From assembly GCA_964521285.1 (NCBI GenBank), contig CAZFQS010000026.1, forward strand, positions 1-46,373: a stretch of 46,373 bases of DNA, read 5' to 3'. Below the pieces are notes generated by a model. It did no database searches and was not told where the DNA came from. It was given only the letters and a program-made list of their open reading frames with translations. Below are positions 16,757 to 26,281 of the stretch, one piece after another; position 1 is the stretch's first letter, and the number at the start of each line of letters is the position of its first letter. This DNA comes from G020354785 sp964521285 (GTDB lineage Bacteria > Bacteroidota > Bacteroidia > Bacteroidales > UBA10428). The position numbers and the translations under genes were made by a program.

Positions 16757-19327
16757 TTATTCTTTGAAAATCCTAAGTAATGTCGTTTTGTTCTGAGTAA
16801 TTAACTTTATGATGTAAATGCCAGGCTCAAATTCATTCAAATCAAGTTCAATTGTCTTATGCTCAGAATCAAAAGACTGTCTTAGTACAACAAGACCCTG
16901 CAAATTAATTACTTCTGCAATGATATTACTGCAAAATCTGTTAAAATCTACATTGATTTTCCCATCTGTAGGATTAGGATAAATAATAAACTCATATTCA
17001 GGAATATTTTCACTTACTCCAACAATGGAAATATTATAACAGGCAGAAGTATCAGAGCAACCGTTTTCGAAAATAATTACGGCATAGTTACCACTTGCTG
17101 CTGCAGTGAAAGTCCGGTTAACTTCTCCTGATACCGGACTATTTCCATTATCACAATCTATCCACTGATAGTCTAAGCCAGTAGCATTAGCTGTCAGGGT
17201 TGATCCATCCTGTGTAACTGACACGTTAATACTAGTAACATTCACAATGGTTACAATTATACTGTCACAACCCACAACTGTTGTTAAGTTACTTGTATAT
17301 ACATCAGCTGCAGTTATATTATCCTGTGTAGTGCCATCAGGAAAAGTATAGCTGTCACCTCTGCATACAAATACCGTTTCTTCCGTATTGTATACAGGAT
17401 TTACATTTACCGTGGTTTCAATTATACTGTCGCAGCCCTCAACTGTAGTTAAGTAACTTGTATTAATAACAGTTGCTGTAATATTATTCTGTGTACTGCC
17501 ATCCGGGAAAGTATAACTGTCACCACTGCAGATAATGACCGTATCTGTCAGATTATATACAGGATTTAAGTCCACATTAACCGGTACCCTGTTAGTACTT
17601 GGACATCCGTTGTTTGCTTCAACATAAAATGTAGCAGATGCAGTTAAGGGATCTGTATTGTAAATAGCACCTGTATCCAGGGGAGTTACATCGTCGGAAT
17701 TTGTGTACCAGTATAATGTTCCTGTACCGGCAGCGGATAAAGAAGCTGATGTACCATAGCATGTAACCGTATCGTTAGCCTCCGGATCTGCTGGTCTTGT
17801 AATTAGGGAAATTGTAACACTAACACTTGTGCCATTATTATTTAGATTAGTATCTATTGCTGAGGAATTTATAATATTAGCGTATGTAGTAATGGTCTGA
17901 CCTGCCATTCCTGCATCCACAATACCGTTGATTATTAATATGGCACTATCATCAGGAGCAATAAAAGGTATATTCCAGTATCCTGAAGCCTGATTATAAT
18001 TACCGTCAACAGCATTTACATTATCTATTGTGTATCCAACAGGAAAAGCTGTTGTTGAAACCACATTTTGTGCGCTGTCAGGTCCCGGATTTTCAATTTT
18101 AATGCGGTAAACCACATCACTGGAGTCGCATAATCCTGTTGATGATTCTGAAATAGAGATGCCTATATCTGCACTGTCTGATGGTAATTCGCCAAATACC
18201 ATCACCCTGTTCATATCCCTTCCGGCAACGAACAACCTGCCATTCAAATCGGTCGAAACATTGTAGACCCTGCTCAGGTTATTTATATCGGAGAAACCTG
18301 ATGTTGCAAAAGCCATATTTGAATTAAAGTCCGGCTGACCCAGCACAACATTCGCATGAGCTCCGTTGGTTTCAGGAACAGAATCAAAAATTAAAACCCG
18401 GCTGTTACCAAATTCAGCAACTGCAACTTTACCATCTGTCGTGACCGTGGCGGCAACAGGTATATACATGGTTGAATCAGAGACTCCTAAAGAGCTAAGA
18501 CCAAACTGATAATGCCCGATTACTACAGTAGCCGATTCCCCATTTGAAACAGGAATGGAATCATAAACAAAAACATTATTATTGTTAGCATTAGCGATTA
18601 ATAATTTACCATCAGGAGAATAATTGACGCCCCAGGGAGAATTTAACTGGTTAGGCTGACTACCTGGCGTGTTTGATGTAAAATCTGCCTGCCCGATAAC
18701 AACATCAGCCGGGGTACCGTTAGTAGATGGAATGCTGTTCCAGACCAAAACCCTGTTATTATAATATTCAGCGACTAATAGTTTCCCCCCTGGAGAAACC
18801 ATAACTCCACAGGGATAATGCAGGGAAGTACTGCTTGTACCGGACCCCGAGGACGTGAAATCAGGTTGCCCCAATACTACATCTGCCGGCTGTCCGTTCA
18901 CTACAGGAATTGAGTTCCATATTAGTACTCTGTTCTGACTACCACTTGCTGCAATTAGTTTATTGCCATCAGGACTCCATGCCACACCATCAAAATAATT
19001 GGCATATGAAGCAGTAGGGCCGTTATTTCTAACAAAAAAACTTGGATTCCCTACTTCAACATCGGCAGGTTGTCCGTTTGAAGCAGGTATTTTATACCAT
19101 ATTTTAACTGAGCCTCCTGTTTGTTCTGCCACAGCTAACATGCCTTTTGAACTTATAGCACTATATGATGGCCCGTGAGTAATGGTATCACTGGTATTCT
19201 GTACCTGAGTCTGATAATTTGGCTGGCCTATAACCAGACTAGCATCTTGAAAATTAGTAAATGTCTGCTGTGCAAATACATTTACTATTAATCCTGAACT
19301 TAATAAAATAGTAAATAGTCTTTTCAT
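16757..19327 (-). CDS. Large secreted NHL-repeat protein with DUF11 and type IX sorting domain
   Basis: 856 residues. After a signal peptide (1-19) come six NHL-type beta-propeller repeats of about 55-60 residues, each with a VIGQPDFTS-like start (about 31-385), i.e. one propeller. A DUF11 domain follows (ENPGPDSAQNVV, about 410-500), then an Ig-like segment with TLYWYTNSDD, then two 55-residue tandem repeats containing SGDSYTFPDG and GCDSII. The end is a type A sorting domain (IIYPNPTDGKINV through LNEFEPGIYIIKLI). It should be exported by the type IX system and anchored at or released from the surface. The role is probably adhesion or recognition; no catalytic domain is seen. It ends at a strong terminator. 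Confidence 0.85.
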   Translation of the reverse strand: MKRLFTILLSSGLIVNVFAQQTFTNFQDASLVIGQPNYQTQVQNTSDTITHGPSYSAISSKGMLAVAEQTGGSVKIWYKIPASNGQPADVEVGNPSFFVRNNGPTASYANYFDGVAWSPDGNKLIAASGSQNRVLIWNSIPVVNGQPADVVLGQPDFTSSGSGTSSTSLHYPCGVMVSPGGKLLVAEYYNNRVLVWNSIPSTNGTPADVVIGQADFTSNTPGSQPNQLNSPWGVNYSPDGKLLIANANNNNVFVYDSIPVSNGESATVVIGHYQFGLSSLGVSDSTMYIPVAATVTTDGKVAVAEFGNSRVLIFDSVPETNGAHANVVLGQPDFNSNMAFATSGFSDINNLSRVYNVSTDLNGRLFVAGRDMNRVMVFGELPSDSADIGISISESSTGLCDSSDVVYRIKIENPGPDSAQNVVSTTAFPVGYTIDNVNAVDGNYNQASGYWNIPFIAPDDSAILIINGIVDAGMAGQTITTYANIINSSAIDTNLNNNGTSVSVTISLITRPADPEANDTVTCYGTSASLSAAGTGTLYWYTNSDDVTPLDTGAIYNTDPLTASATFYVEANNGCPSTNRVPVNVDLNPVYNLTDTVIICSGDSYTFPDGSTQNNITATVINTSYLTTVEGCDSIIETTVNVNPVYNTEETVFVCRGDSYTFPDGTTQDNITAADVYTSNLTTVVGCDSIIVTIVNVTSINVSVTQDGSTLTANATGLDYQWIDCDNGNSPVSGEVNRTFTAAASGNYAVIIFENGCSDTSACYNISIVGVSENIPEYEFIIYPNPTDGKINVDFNRFCSNIIAEVINLQGLVVLRQSFDSEHKTIELDLNEFEPGIYIIKLITQNKTTLLRIFKE

Positions 19328-19663
19328 AATAATAATTTAAGATTTTCTATAACGATTAATAAATAATTTATTTGTGATTTCCTTTTATTGTTACTCTTCC
19401 TCACCTACAAGTAATAAGATCGTTTTACTTAAAATTCTGTTTTGTAAAATTAACTTAATGTAGAACTTCAAAAAAAATTTTTTTCCACAGCCCTATCATA
19501 TTGTATCATAGAAGATAAATCCTGAATTATATCAGTATACAAGGCAGAAAATATAATATTATTCACTTTATGTCTTTAAGCAATTATCTCAAGATCCTGC
19601 CTGAATTAATAATATTATATCCACGGAAGATTGTTCATAAAATGTTAGCAGAGGTAAACAAAA
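19328..19663. other. Gene-free AT-rich intergenic region
   Basis: This stretch separates the secreted protein gene from the end of the exb operon. No protein-like ORF or recognisable RNA is seen. It must hold the promoter of the gene at 16757, but no clear TAnnTTTG box could be picked out. Confidence 0.5.
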
Positions 19664-19691
19664 AAGGAGGAAATGTTTTCAAATCCTCCTT
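19661..19691 (-). terminator. Terminator of the exbB-exbD operon
   Basis: AAGGAGGA (19664-19671) pairs with TCCTCCTT (19684-19691). On the minus strand the stem is followed by a T-run, and it lies about 30 bases after the second exbD stop. Confidence 0.75.
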
Positions 19692-19720
19692 AGATATCAT
19701 TTATTATTTACCAATATACT

Positions 19721-20203
19721 TTAGAAATTAGAAAAAATTTCTCTTTGAGTTCCTGATCTTGAAGAATAGTTAACTTTTAGCGCGCTTGCTTTTTTTAATT
19801 CCTCTTTAACATCTGTTACTATACCCATTTCAACGTTCTTATCGCATTTTATTGAAACGGTCATCTTTTTTCTGTCTGCTTCAGTCATCTTTTCTCTCTC
19901 ACTGGAAATAAATTCTCTTATTTTTTCCTTGGTGGCGAACGCATCGTTTAGTTGAATCCTGGGCGCTGTACCATAAACCTCCTTTTGTAATGGTTTTCCT
20001 ATATATATATAACTTACCAGGGATTTCTTTTCAAGTTTCTTAATCTCAGAAGCAAAAGGAGGAAATATGTCCACTTTAAGATTTGTCTCGCGCAGAACAG
20101 TTGTTACCATAAAAAAGAACAATAACATAAAAACAATATCAGGTAAGGATGCCGTGTTAATTCCGGGCTTTTTACCTTTGCTTTTTCTGGCGAATTTTGT
20201 CAT
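19721..20203 (-). CDS. exbD: ExbD/TolR-family biopolymer transport protein (second copy)
   Basis: 160 residues with a basic N-terminus, a single transmembrane helix containing the proton-relay Asp (TASLPDIVFMLLFFFMVTTV, about 18-37) and a periplasmic domain, the ExbD/TolR plan. It partners ExbB to turn proton-motive force into TonB or Tol motion. It follows the first exbD by 2 bases at the end of the operon. Two different ExbD subunits in one operon are common in Bacteroidota. Confidence 0.93.
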   Translation of the reverse strand: MTKFARKSKGKKPGINTASLPDIVFMLLFFFMVTTVLRETNLKVDIFPPFASEIKKLEKKSLVSYIYIGKPLQKEVYGTAPRIQLNDAFATKEKIREFISSEREKMTEADRKKMTVSIKCDKNVEMGIVTDVKEELKKASALKVNYSSRSGTQREIFSNF

Positions 20204-20205
20204 GA

Positions 20206-20793
20206 TTAAGATCCTCCTATATTTTTGGGAACAGCTTCAGAAATTTTTAAAGGGTAAACATCTTCTATTGCTTCCTTTCTGTCATCATCATCTTTTAAGT
20301 CATTATATCTTATTCCGAATTTATTTATCGAAAGTTCATCCCTAAGTTCATTATAAGCCGCAGTGAGTTCATTTTGTACTGCTATATAAGTGCCATATGA
20401 GGTTCCCCGGTCATTTTGCAGTGATATAACATGAAACTTTGTGACAGGGATGACCCCGAAATAATTTATCTCTTCAGGAACTTTTTCCGGTAAATCACCT
20501 CTGTTTGCAGGATTTGCTATAAATTCCTTTGCTGCTTCGCGCAGGTTTCTTATATCTATTAACTCATTTTCAACCAGTAACTGGTTATCCTTATTTACCA
20601 AAACAACGAATATGTTCCTTTCCTTTATCTCTTTTTCCTCCTTTTGTTCTTCTTCTGGTTTAGGAGGTAAAATTCTGAAAATACCCGAATCAGTATCCAT
20701 AGTTGTTGCAACAAGGAAGAAAATAAGTAATTGGAATGCAATATCAGCCATAGAACCTGCATTAATCTCTTGTAATTCTCTTCTTCTTGACAT
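20206..20793 (-). CDS. exbD: ExbD/TolR-family biopolymer transport protein (first copy)
   Basis: 195 residues. The transmembrane helix carries the conserved Asp in AGSMADIAFQLLIFFLVATT (about 12-31), followed by a Pro/Glu/Lys-rich linker (PPKPEEEQKEEKE) and a periplasmic domain longer than in the second copy. It is the likely stator/energy-coupling subunit working with the ExbB encoded upstream. The gap to the preceding 4-TM gene is about 50 bases. Confidence 0.93.
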   Translation of the reverse strand: MSRRRELQEINAGSMADIAFQLLIFFLVATTMDTDSGIFRILPPKPEEEQKEEKEIKERNIFVVLVNKDNQLLVENELIDIRNLREAAKEFIANPANRGDLPEKVPEEINYFGVIPVTKFHVISLQNDRGTSYGTYIAVQNELTAAYNELRDELSINKFGIRYNDLKDDDDRKEAIEDVYPLKISEAVPKNIGGS

Positions 20794-20845
20794 TGTTAAT
20801 AGTTTTTATTATTTAAAACAAATATTATGCCAGTGAATAATTATT

Positions 20846-21295
20846 TTATCTAAATAAACTTGCTATTTCGTAAAACAGTATTCCAACAAAAGCTATGGCA
20901 ACAAGTATATAACTAATTGTTAATCCAGTATCCACAAGTTTTAATGTTGATGTAGTTGCTTCTACCTTTAAAAAACTTATTGACTCACTGGATGCCATCA
21001 AATAGCTAACCCCAACCAAAACAGCAGTAACTAATATAATTATTAATATATTTTTAGCATGTGACGGATTTTTGATTAAAGTTATAACAGGAAATATAAT
21101 TGCAGCAACAGCTGCTATTCCGACTAATATATATGCCCAAATTATCATATTATCTGTTATCTTGGGCTCTTCAAAAGCCGTTCCTTCAGTTCCCGGCACT
21201 TTATTCCCCATATAGAATATCAATGTAAAAACTACCGAAACCGCTAACAACACATATAAACTAAGGGATAAAATCCTCGATAATTTATTAGACAT
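20846..21295 (-). CDS. Small four-helix membrane protein of the exb operon
   Basis: 149 residues with four predicted transmembrane helices (about 10-28, 49-70, 81-100, 124-146). I recognise no named domain. It lies between exbB (5 bases) and exbD on the same strand. A small membrane protein in this position is a usual member of Bacteroidota exb operons, so an accessory role in the ExbBD complex is reasonable but unproven. Confidence 0.75.
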   Translation of the reverse strand: MSNKLSRILSLSLYVLLAVSVVFTLIFYMGNKVPGTEGTAFEEPKITDNMIIWAYILVGIAAVAAIIFPVITLIKNPSHAKNILIIILVTAVLVGVSYLMASSESISFLKVEATTSTLKLVDTGLTISYILVAIAFVGILFYEIASLFR

Positions 21296-21300
21296 GATAA

Positions 21301-22122
21301 TTACTTTTTAAGATTAAATTTTATTAGCAAATCAATTAATGAAATAGAAGCATCTTCCATATTATTTACTATACCATCGATTTTAGTTATTAAATAATTA
21401 TAGAAGAGCTGAAGAACTACTGCAACAATCAAACCTGATGCTGTGGTAATAAGTGCAACACCAATAGGTCCCGCTACAATTGAGGCATTTACATCACCGT
21501 GCTGCTGTATAGAATCAAATGCCATAATCATACCTATTACTGTACCCATGAATCCTAACATAGGGGCAATTGATATAAACAGTGAGATCCAGCTCAGATT
21601 TTTTTCAAGTAATCCTGTTTGTACACTTCCATAAGAAATAATTGATTTTTCCACAACATCAATTCCATGTTCAATCCTGTCCAGTCCCTGGTAAAATATG
21701 CTTGCAACAGGGCCCCTGGTAGTGCGGCATACTTCTTTTGCTGCTTCCACGCCTCCTGATTCCAAAGCATCTTCAATTCTTCCCAGTAACTTCTCAGTAT
21801 TGGTTGTTGCCAGGCTTAAATAAATAATTCTTTCTATTGCCAGGGCAAGTCCAAAAATCAAACAAAGCAAAATAGTACCCATAAAACTGGCCCCTCCTTC
21901 AATAAATTTGGCTTTGATCTGTTTATGAAGGGTTGGTCTGGCTTGTTCCTGATCTAAAGTAGCTATGTCTTGTTCGACTGAAATTTCCTCAGGTTGTTCC
22001 TCATTTAATGTAGTTGTTGGTTGCATTTCTTCTTCAGTTGCTTCATCTTGTGCGACCGCTGAAGCTGATACTACTAATAAAAGCATCCCTAATACTACCA
22101 AAATAGCATAGATTTTTTTCAT
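21301..22122 (-). CDS. exbB: ExbB/MotA/TolQ-family proton channel protein
   Basis: 273 residues. An N-terminal hydrophobic segment and an acidic, Gln-rich linker (EEEMQPTTTLNEEQPEE) precede three transmembrane helices of the MotA/TolQ/ExbB domain (about 78-100, 178-200, 220-245), with conserved SIAPMLGFMGTVIGMIMAF and GPIGVALITTASGLIVAV. It forms the inner-membrane proton channel that drives TonB. First gene of a four-gene operon; it would energise the TonB receptors at 883 and 11123. Confidence 0.95.
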   Translation of the reverse strand: MKKIYAILVVLGMLLLVVSASAVAQDEATEEEMQPTTTLNEEQPEEISVEQDIATLDQEQARPTLHKQIKAKFIEGGASFMGTILLCLIFGLALAIERIIYLSLATTNTEKLLGRIEDALESGGVEAAKEVCRTTRGPVASIFYQGLDRIEHGIDVVEKSIISYGSVQTGLLEKNLSWISLFISIAPMLGFMGTVIGMIMAFDSIQQHGDVNASIVAGPIGVALITTASGLIVAVVLQLFYNYLITKIDGIVNNMEDASISLIDLLIKFNLKK

Positions 22123-22197
22123 GACTTATTTTCAATTTAATTATTAATAACTTATTAATTATCTAATTTCTAATTTATTATATTTATTTATTATTCC

Positions 22198-22205
22198 CAA
22201 ACTTA
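22198..22205 (-). promoter_or_regulatory. Possible -7 box of the exbB operon
   Basis: The minus strand reads TAAGTTTG, a match to TAnnTTTG, 76 bases upstream of the exbB start in an AT-rich leader. Confidence 0.45.
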
Positions 22206-22293
22206 ATAAAAAAATATTTTAAAAACTTTTCTTATCTTCTCCATGCCGAAATTTACTGGTCTAAATATCCCTGGTTTTTATTTATTCGCACTG

Positions 22294-22381
22294 CGGAGAG
22301 AGCGGGATTCGAACCCGCGTACCGCTTTTGGCGGTAACACGCTCTCCAGGCGTGCGCCTTAGACCACTCGGCCATCTCTCC
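22294..22381 (-). tRNA. tRNA-Ser (anticodon GGA)
   Basis: The minus strand folds into an 88-nt class II tRNA: acceptor stem GGAGAGA/TCTCTCC, anticodon stem CACGC/GCGTG with loop CTGGAGA giving GGA, a long variable arm (ACCGCC/GGCGGT type), and the T-loop GGTTCGAATCC. The 3' CCA is not encoded. A TAnnTTTG-like box (minus strand of 22434-22441) lies about 52 bases upstream. Confidence 0.97.
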
Positions 22382-22519
22382 TCAACATGCCTGAAAATTT
22401 TAAGGTCGAAAATTACTAAAAAAATTTTAAATGCAAATATAATATTATTATTTCTCCAATGATTCTATTATTTAAAATAGCTTATTGTCTTGTTTTATTA
22501 AAATTTCTTAATATACACT

Positions 22520-23290
22520 TTATTTGCCAAAAATAGTATGTGCATTTTGTGTGGTTATTTCAGCAACTTTAGCCTGGTTTACATTCTTAATTTGTGAAAT
22601 CTTCTCTGCAATAAAAATCAGGTAACTACTTTCATTACGCTTCCCCCGCTTTGGAACCGGTGCCAAAAATGGAGAATCAGTTTCCAAAACAATATCCTCA
22701 AGATCAATTTCTTTAACAATATTATCTAATCCCGAGTTTTTGAATGTAACTATTCCACCTATGCCCAGCTTAAAATTTAGTTCGTTTATTATATAATTAG
22801 CCTGATCAACAGTGCCTGTAAAAGCGTGAAAAACTCCTTTTAATCCCGAATTCCTGTATTTTTTCAATGTTGCAAAAAGTTCGTTGAAGGATTCTCTTGC
22901 ATGTATTACAACGGGTAAATTGAATTCTCTGGCGAACCCTATCTGTTTCTCAAAAGCAATTATTTGCTCCTTTATATATGTTTTATCCCTGTATAAATCA
23001 ATGCCTGTTTCACCAACAGCGATGTACTTTCCGCTAACAAGTTCATTTTCAATAATTCTTAACTCTTTTTTGAAATCTTCGTTTACAGAAGTAGGGTGCA
23101 GTCCAATCATTGGAAAGCAATAATCCTTATAGTCAGCAGCTATTTTATTCATTGATTTTATTGTACCGCTGTCAATATTAGGTAAAAACATTTTTGTAAT
23201 ACCATTATTGATAGCTCTTTCGATTACTTTATCAATATCATCTTTAAAACTTGACAGATAAAGATGTGCATGTGTATCAGTTAAATGCAT
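22520..23290 (-). CDS. tatD: TatD-family metal-dependent DNase
   Basis: 256 residues, the usual TatD length. Metal-site motifs are in order: DTHAHLY near residue 5, GETGID (about 92-97), VIHARES (about 127-133), FHAFTGT (about 153-159) and ETDSPFLAPVPKRGKRNE (about 202-219). Members are 3'-5' DNases of the amidohydrolase fold acting in DNA repair or RNA quality control. It is followed by dprA on the same strand after a 77-base gap on the upstream side. Confidence 0.95.
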   Translation of the reverse strand: MHLTDTHAHLYLSSFKDDIDKVIERAINNGITKMFLPNIDSGTIKSMNKIAADYKDYCFPMIGLHPTSVNEDFKKELRIIENELVSGKYIAVGETGIDLYRDKTYIKEQIIAFEKQIGFAREFNLPVVIHARESFNELFATLKKYRNSGLKGVFHAFTGTVDQANYIINELNFKLGIGGIVTFKNSGLDNIVKEIDLEDIVLETDSPFLAPVPKRGKRNESSYLIFIAEKISQIKNVNQAKVAEITTQNAHTIFGK

Positions 23291-23367
23291 ATTTTAACTC
23301 TATGATATGTGAAATTTATTTTACACTTACAATATTCCTGATTTTTTTTTAATCCTGGTAATTTTCT

Positions 23368-24492
23368 TTATGAAAAAAAATTTGTCAGGGATTTATACAC
23401 TTTACCGGGCAAACATTTGACCAGACCGTTGAATTCAAGGTTAAGTAATAAGGCAGACACTTTGCTCACAGGCATTTTACAATTCAATGAAATCTGATCA
23501 ACTGTTAATTCAGAATTTCTCTCTATCTCATTTAACACTTTCGATTCGTCATCTTTAAGATCAACAAACATTTTCTTTTGCGGATTATGGGATTCCGGAT
23601 GATCTGATTGCCACCCCAAAATATATTCAAGATCTTTATAACTTTCAATCAGAGCTGCTTTATTCGTTTTAACTAACCTGTTACATCCTACTGAATACCT
23701 GTCATTTACTCTGCCAGGGAAAGCGAAAACATCCCTGTTATAAGAATTAGCAATATCAGCAGTTATTAAAGCTCCCCCCTTTTCTCCCGATTCTACTACT
23801 ACTACAGCATCAGATAATCCTGCTATAACCCTGTTACGCTTAACAAAATTGTTTCGTTCAGGCATTTCATAACTCAAAAAGTCAGATATCAAAGCCCCTT
23901 GTGATATAATCTGTTTAGCAATTCCTCTATGAACTGAAGGATAGATAACTGCATGACCATGACCAAGAACAGCTGCTGTTTCCAGCTTATTGGTTAAAGC
24001 TGCTCTATGTGCACATATGTCAATGCCATATGCCAGTCCGCTTACTATTAAAACATCATGATTATTCTGTGCTAAACCTTCAACCAGTCTGTTACACATA
24101 TCCCTTCCATACCCGGTGGCATTTCTCGTTCCGACAACAGCCAGAATCTTTTGCCTGTTAATGTCAGTGTCACCTTTCACAAAAATAATTACCGGTGCAT
24201 CGAAACAATGTTTAAGCCTTTCCGGGTAATTATCATCAAGATAAAATAATGATTTTATTTTATTCTTTGTTATAAATTCAACTTCTTTTTCGGCCTTCTC
24301 CAATACATTATTATCAATAATATAACCGGCTATTTTGTCTCCAATACCTGGAATTTTAGCCAAATTTCTGCCTTTCTCTCTGAATACTCCTTCAATACTT
24401 CCGCAATAAGAAATTAATCTTTTGGCAAGTACAGGTCCTATTTTAGGAATTAGTCCTATTCCAATTTTATATTTTAAATTGTCATTTTGCAT
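23368..24492 (-). CDS. dprA: DNA processing protein DprA
   Basis: 374 residues. An N-terminal helix-hairpin-helix region (IPKIGPVLAKRLISYCGS, KIPGIGDKIAGY) is followed by the Rossmann core with VVGTRNATGYGRDMC, VSGLAYGIDICAHRAAL, FVKRNRVIAGLSDAVVVVE and GGALITADIA, and a C-terminal winged helix (about 305-370). DprA loads RecA on incoming single-stranded DNA during transformation, so natural competence is possible; no other competence gene is in view. Confidence 0.96.
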   Translation of the reverse strand: MQNDNLKYKIGIGLIPKIGPVLAKRLISYCGSIEGVFREKGRNLAKIPGIGDKIAGYIIDNNVLEKAEKEVEFITKNKIKSLFYLDDNYPERLKHCFDAPVIIFVKGDTDINRQKILAVVGTRNATGYGRDMCNRLVEGLAQNNHDVLIVSGLAYGIDICAHRAALTNKLETAAVLGHGHAVIYPSVHRGIAKQIISQGALISDFLSYEMPERNNFVKRNRVIAGLSDAVVVVESGEKGGALITADIANSYNRDVFAFPGRVNDRYSVGCNRLVKTNKAALIESYKDLEYILGWQSDHPESHNPQKKMFVDLKDDESKVLNEIERNSELTVDQISLNCKMPVSKVSALLLNLEFNGLVKCLPGKVYKSLTNFFS

Positions 24493-24593
24493 TATTCCGT
24501 TTAATAACTGCTGATATTACCGAAATAAAACCAGGTTATCTGTTAAATATTAATTAGTGATTTTCTAAAATAATAAACCTGAAAAATATAATG

Positions 24594-24601
24594 CAAACAT
24601 A
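24594..24601 (-). promoter_or_regulatory. Possible -7 box for dprA
   Basis: The minus strand reads TATGTTTG, matching TAnnTTTG, about 100 bases before the dprA start and just after the end of the previous gene. Confidence 0.35.
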
Positions 24602-24612
24602 TTTTAACCTTT

Positions 24613-25470
24613 TCACTTAAACGGAACTAATCTTTCAAAAATGTCTATTATATCTGAATATATTAATGCGACTTCCTTTTCTCTTTTACTAACTGCCGAT
24701 CTTTCAGCATTTTGAAATCCCCCCTGATAATAACGCTGATACCAGGGGCCTACGGAAATCAAAGCATCTAATATTGAATAATTAATTGCTGTATTAAAAA
24801 ATAAAAATCCGAGTGCTCCGGTAAGTAATAGTGAGTTTAACCCGCCTTTTATGTCTCCGCAGTATATTTGCCCCAACCCCGGAATGATTAAACTTAAAGT
24901 CTTTGCAAATTTTGGATTATATCTCTTATTTATATGATTAATTTCATTAAATAAATAAGATAATTTCTGTTTTTCTGCGGTATAGATTGTATCTATACAA
25001 TTATTAAAATGTTTATCAGAACTCCTGAATTCCTTTTTTTGAAAATAGACAATACCTAAGTAAAAATTTTTTTTCTTTTCAAAATACTCTGATGTTAATC
25101 TGTTTAAATTTAACAACTCAATTAAAGCCTGATCGTAATATTCATATTCAATAAAATTAGCAGCCTTCTGAAAAATAAGTTCATTTTTAATACTGTCATT
25201 ATCAGATAGTACATATGCGAAATCGATATAATATTGCGATTTATCAAATTCATTTTCCTTCAAATAACAAACTGAAAGGTTCAAACCTGCCTTAAAGGAA
25301 TATTTACCGGAGGAATCAAAAAATAATACTCTTCTATACGCTTCTATGGCGTTATCAAAGTTCCCAATGGTCATTTGATTATTTCCAAACTCAAATGTCT
25401 CATCAATATTTTGAGTGTAACAGCATAATCCAGCCAGTATGCTACTCGTAAGAATAAAAAATTTCTTCAA
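24613..25470 (-). CDS. Exported TPR protein with C-terminal membrane segment
   Basis: 285 residues starting at a TTG codon; no ATG lies near and the product then begins with a good signal peptide (MKKFFILTSSILAGLCCYTQ). Residues 24-175 form TPR-like helices (NFDNAIEAYRRVLFFDSSGK). The C-terminal part has SLIIPGLGQIYCGD followed by a hydrophobic stretch, a PGxGQxYxG pattern as in DUF5683-type proteins. It overlaps the preceding gene by 29 bases, and the two proteins share the same layout, suggesting duplication. Function unknown; an envelope role is inferred from its neighbours. Confidence 0.7.
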   Translation of the reverse strand: MKKFFILTSSILAGLCCYTQNIDETFEFGNNQMTIGNFDNAIEAYRRVLFFDSSGKYSFKAGLNLSVCYLKENEFDKSQYYIDFAYVLSDNDSIKNELIFQKAANFIEYEYYDQALIELLNLNRLTSEYFEKKKNFYLGIVYFQKKEFRSSDKHFNNCIDTIYTAEKQKLSYLFNEINHINKRYNPKFAKTLSLIIPGLGQIYCGDIKGGLNSLLLTGALGFLFFNTAINYSILDALISVGPWYQRYYQGGFQNAERSAVSKREKEVALIYSDIIDIFERLVPFK

Positions 25471-26281
25471 TTTTATGCTTTAAATTGTGTTTCAAATTGG
25501 AATTATACTTATGTGCTGCCTTGGCAGAGCCAAACAAATTTCCCAGATAAAATCCTGTTGCCAGTCCTCCAAAAACCCAGCCGTATGCACTTTTAACTCC
25601 GTTTTTTTCAAAGCCCCTGTATGACTGAAAAGCTGATGTCGCGACAAAAAAGAATGATACTATACCATCTTTCCATGCTCCTGAATATACCTTGCCAGCC
25701 CCTGGAATAATTGAAGATAAAGCAACGCTAAATGCCGGACTTTTATATTTAAAATACATCTTATTATCAAGAATACTAATATATCTATCTATATATGGAT
25801 TTCCCATGTCCTGATTTATATTAATTATTTCTCTGGCCTTTTCATAATCTTCATCAAACAATTCAGTTGAGACCAAATAGAAAATTTTATCTTCATTGGT
25901 AAAATTATCATTCAATGACAGAAATTTTCTTGATTCACTCAGAGAATTATTCAGAATTAAAGATTTGCAATACTCATTTGAAAATCCATAGCTAATATTT
26001 CTTGAGGAATTAAAGAACTGCCTTGTACGTATTATAGCTCTCCCATAGTCACCAGTATGCCTGTATGATTGTACCAGGTTTAGTCTTGATTCAAAATCTG
26101 TTGAATCAAAAAAAACAATTCGTTCATATTCTTTTATTGCCAGTTCGAAATCTCCTGATAAATACAGATAATATGCAAATTTCCTGGAATTTTGCAGGTT
26201 AAATAAATCCTGGGCATTGACAGACGATATTGAATGAAAAATAAAATATTGAACAATAAAATAACTAGTGAAGAGTCTCAT
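25442..26281 (-). CDS. Exported TPR protein with C-terminal membrane segment (paralogue)
   Basis: About 279 residues from the ATG at 26279-26281. This start is chosen because it gives a signal peptide (MRLFTSYFIVQYFIFHSISS); the longer frame begins nine codons earlier. TPR-like helices (DFELAIKEYERIVFFDSTDF) fill the first two thirds. The C-terminal segment has SSIIPGAGKVYSGAWKDG and hydrophobic helices, paralleling the next gene. It overlaps the yidD-like gene by 17 bases and the following gene by 29, so the three are probably translationally coupled. Confidence 0.7.
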   Translation of the reverse strand: MRLFTSYFIVQYFIFHSISSVNAQDLFNLQNSRKFAYYLYLSGDFELAIKEYERIVFFDSTDFESRLNLVQSYRHTGDYGRAIIRTRQFFNSSRNISYGFSNEYCKSLILNNSLSESRKFLSLNDNFTNEDKIFYLVSTELFDEDYEKAREIININQDMGNPYIDRYISILDNKMYFKYKSPAFSVALSSIIPGAGKVYSGAWKDGIVSFFFVATSAFQSYRGFEKNGVKSAYGWVFGGLATGFYLGNLFGSAKAAHKYNSNLKHNLKHKIEEIFYSYE

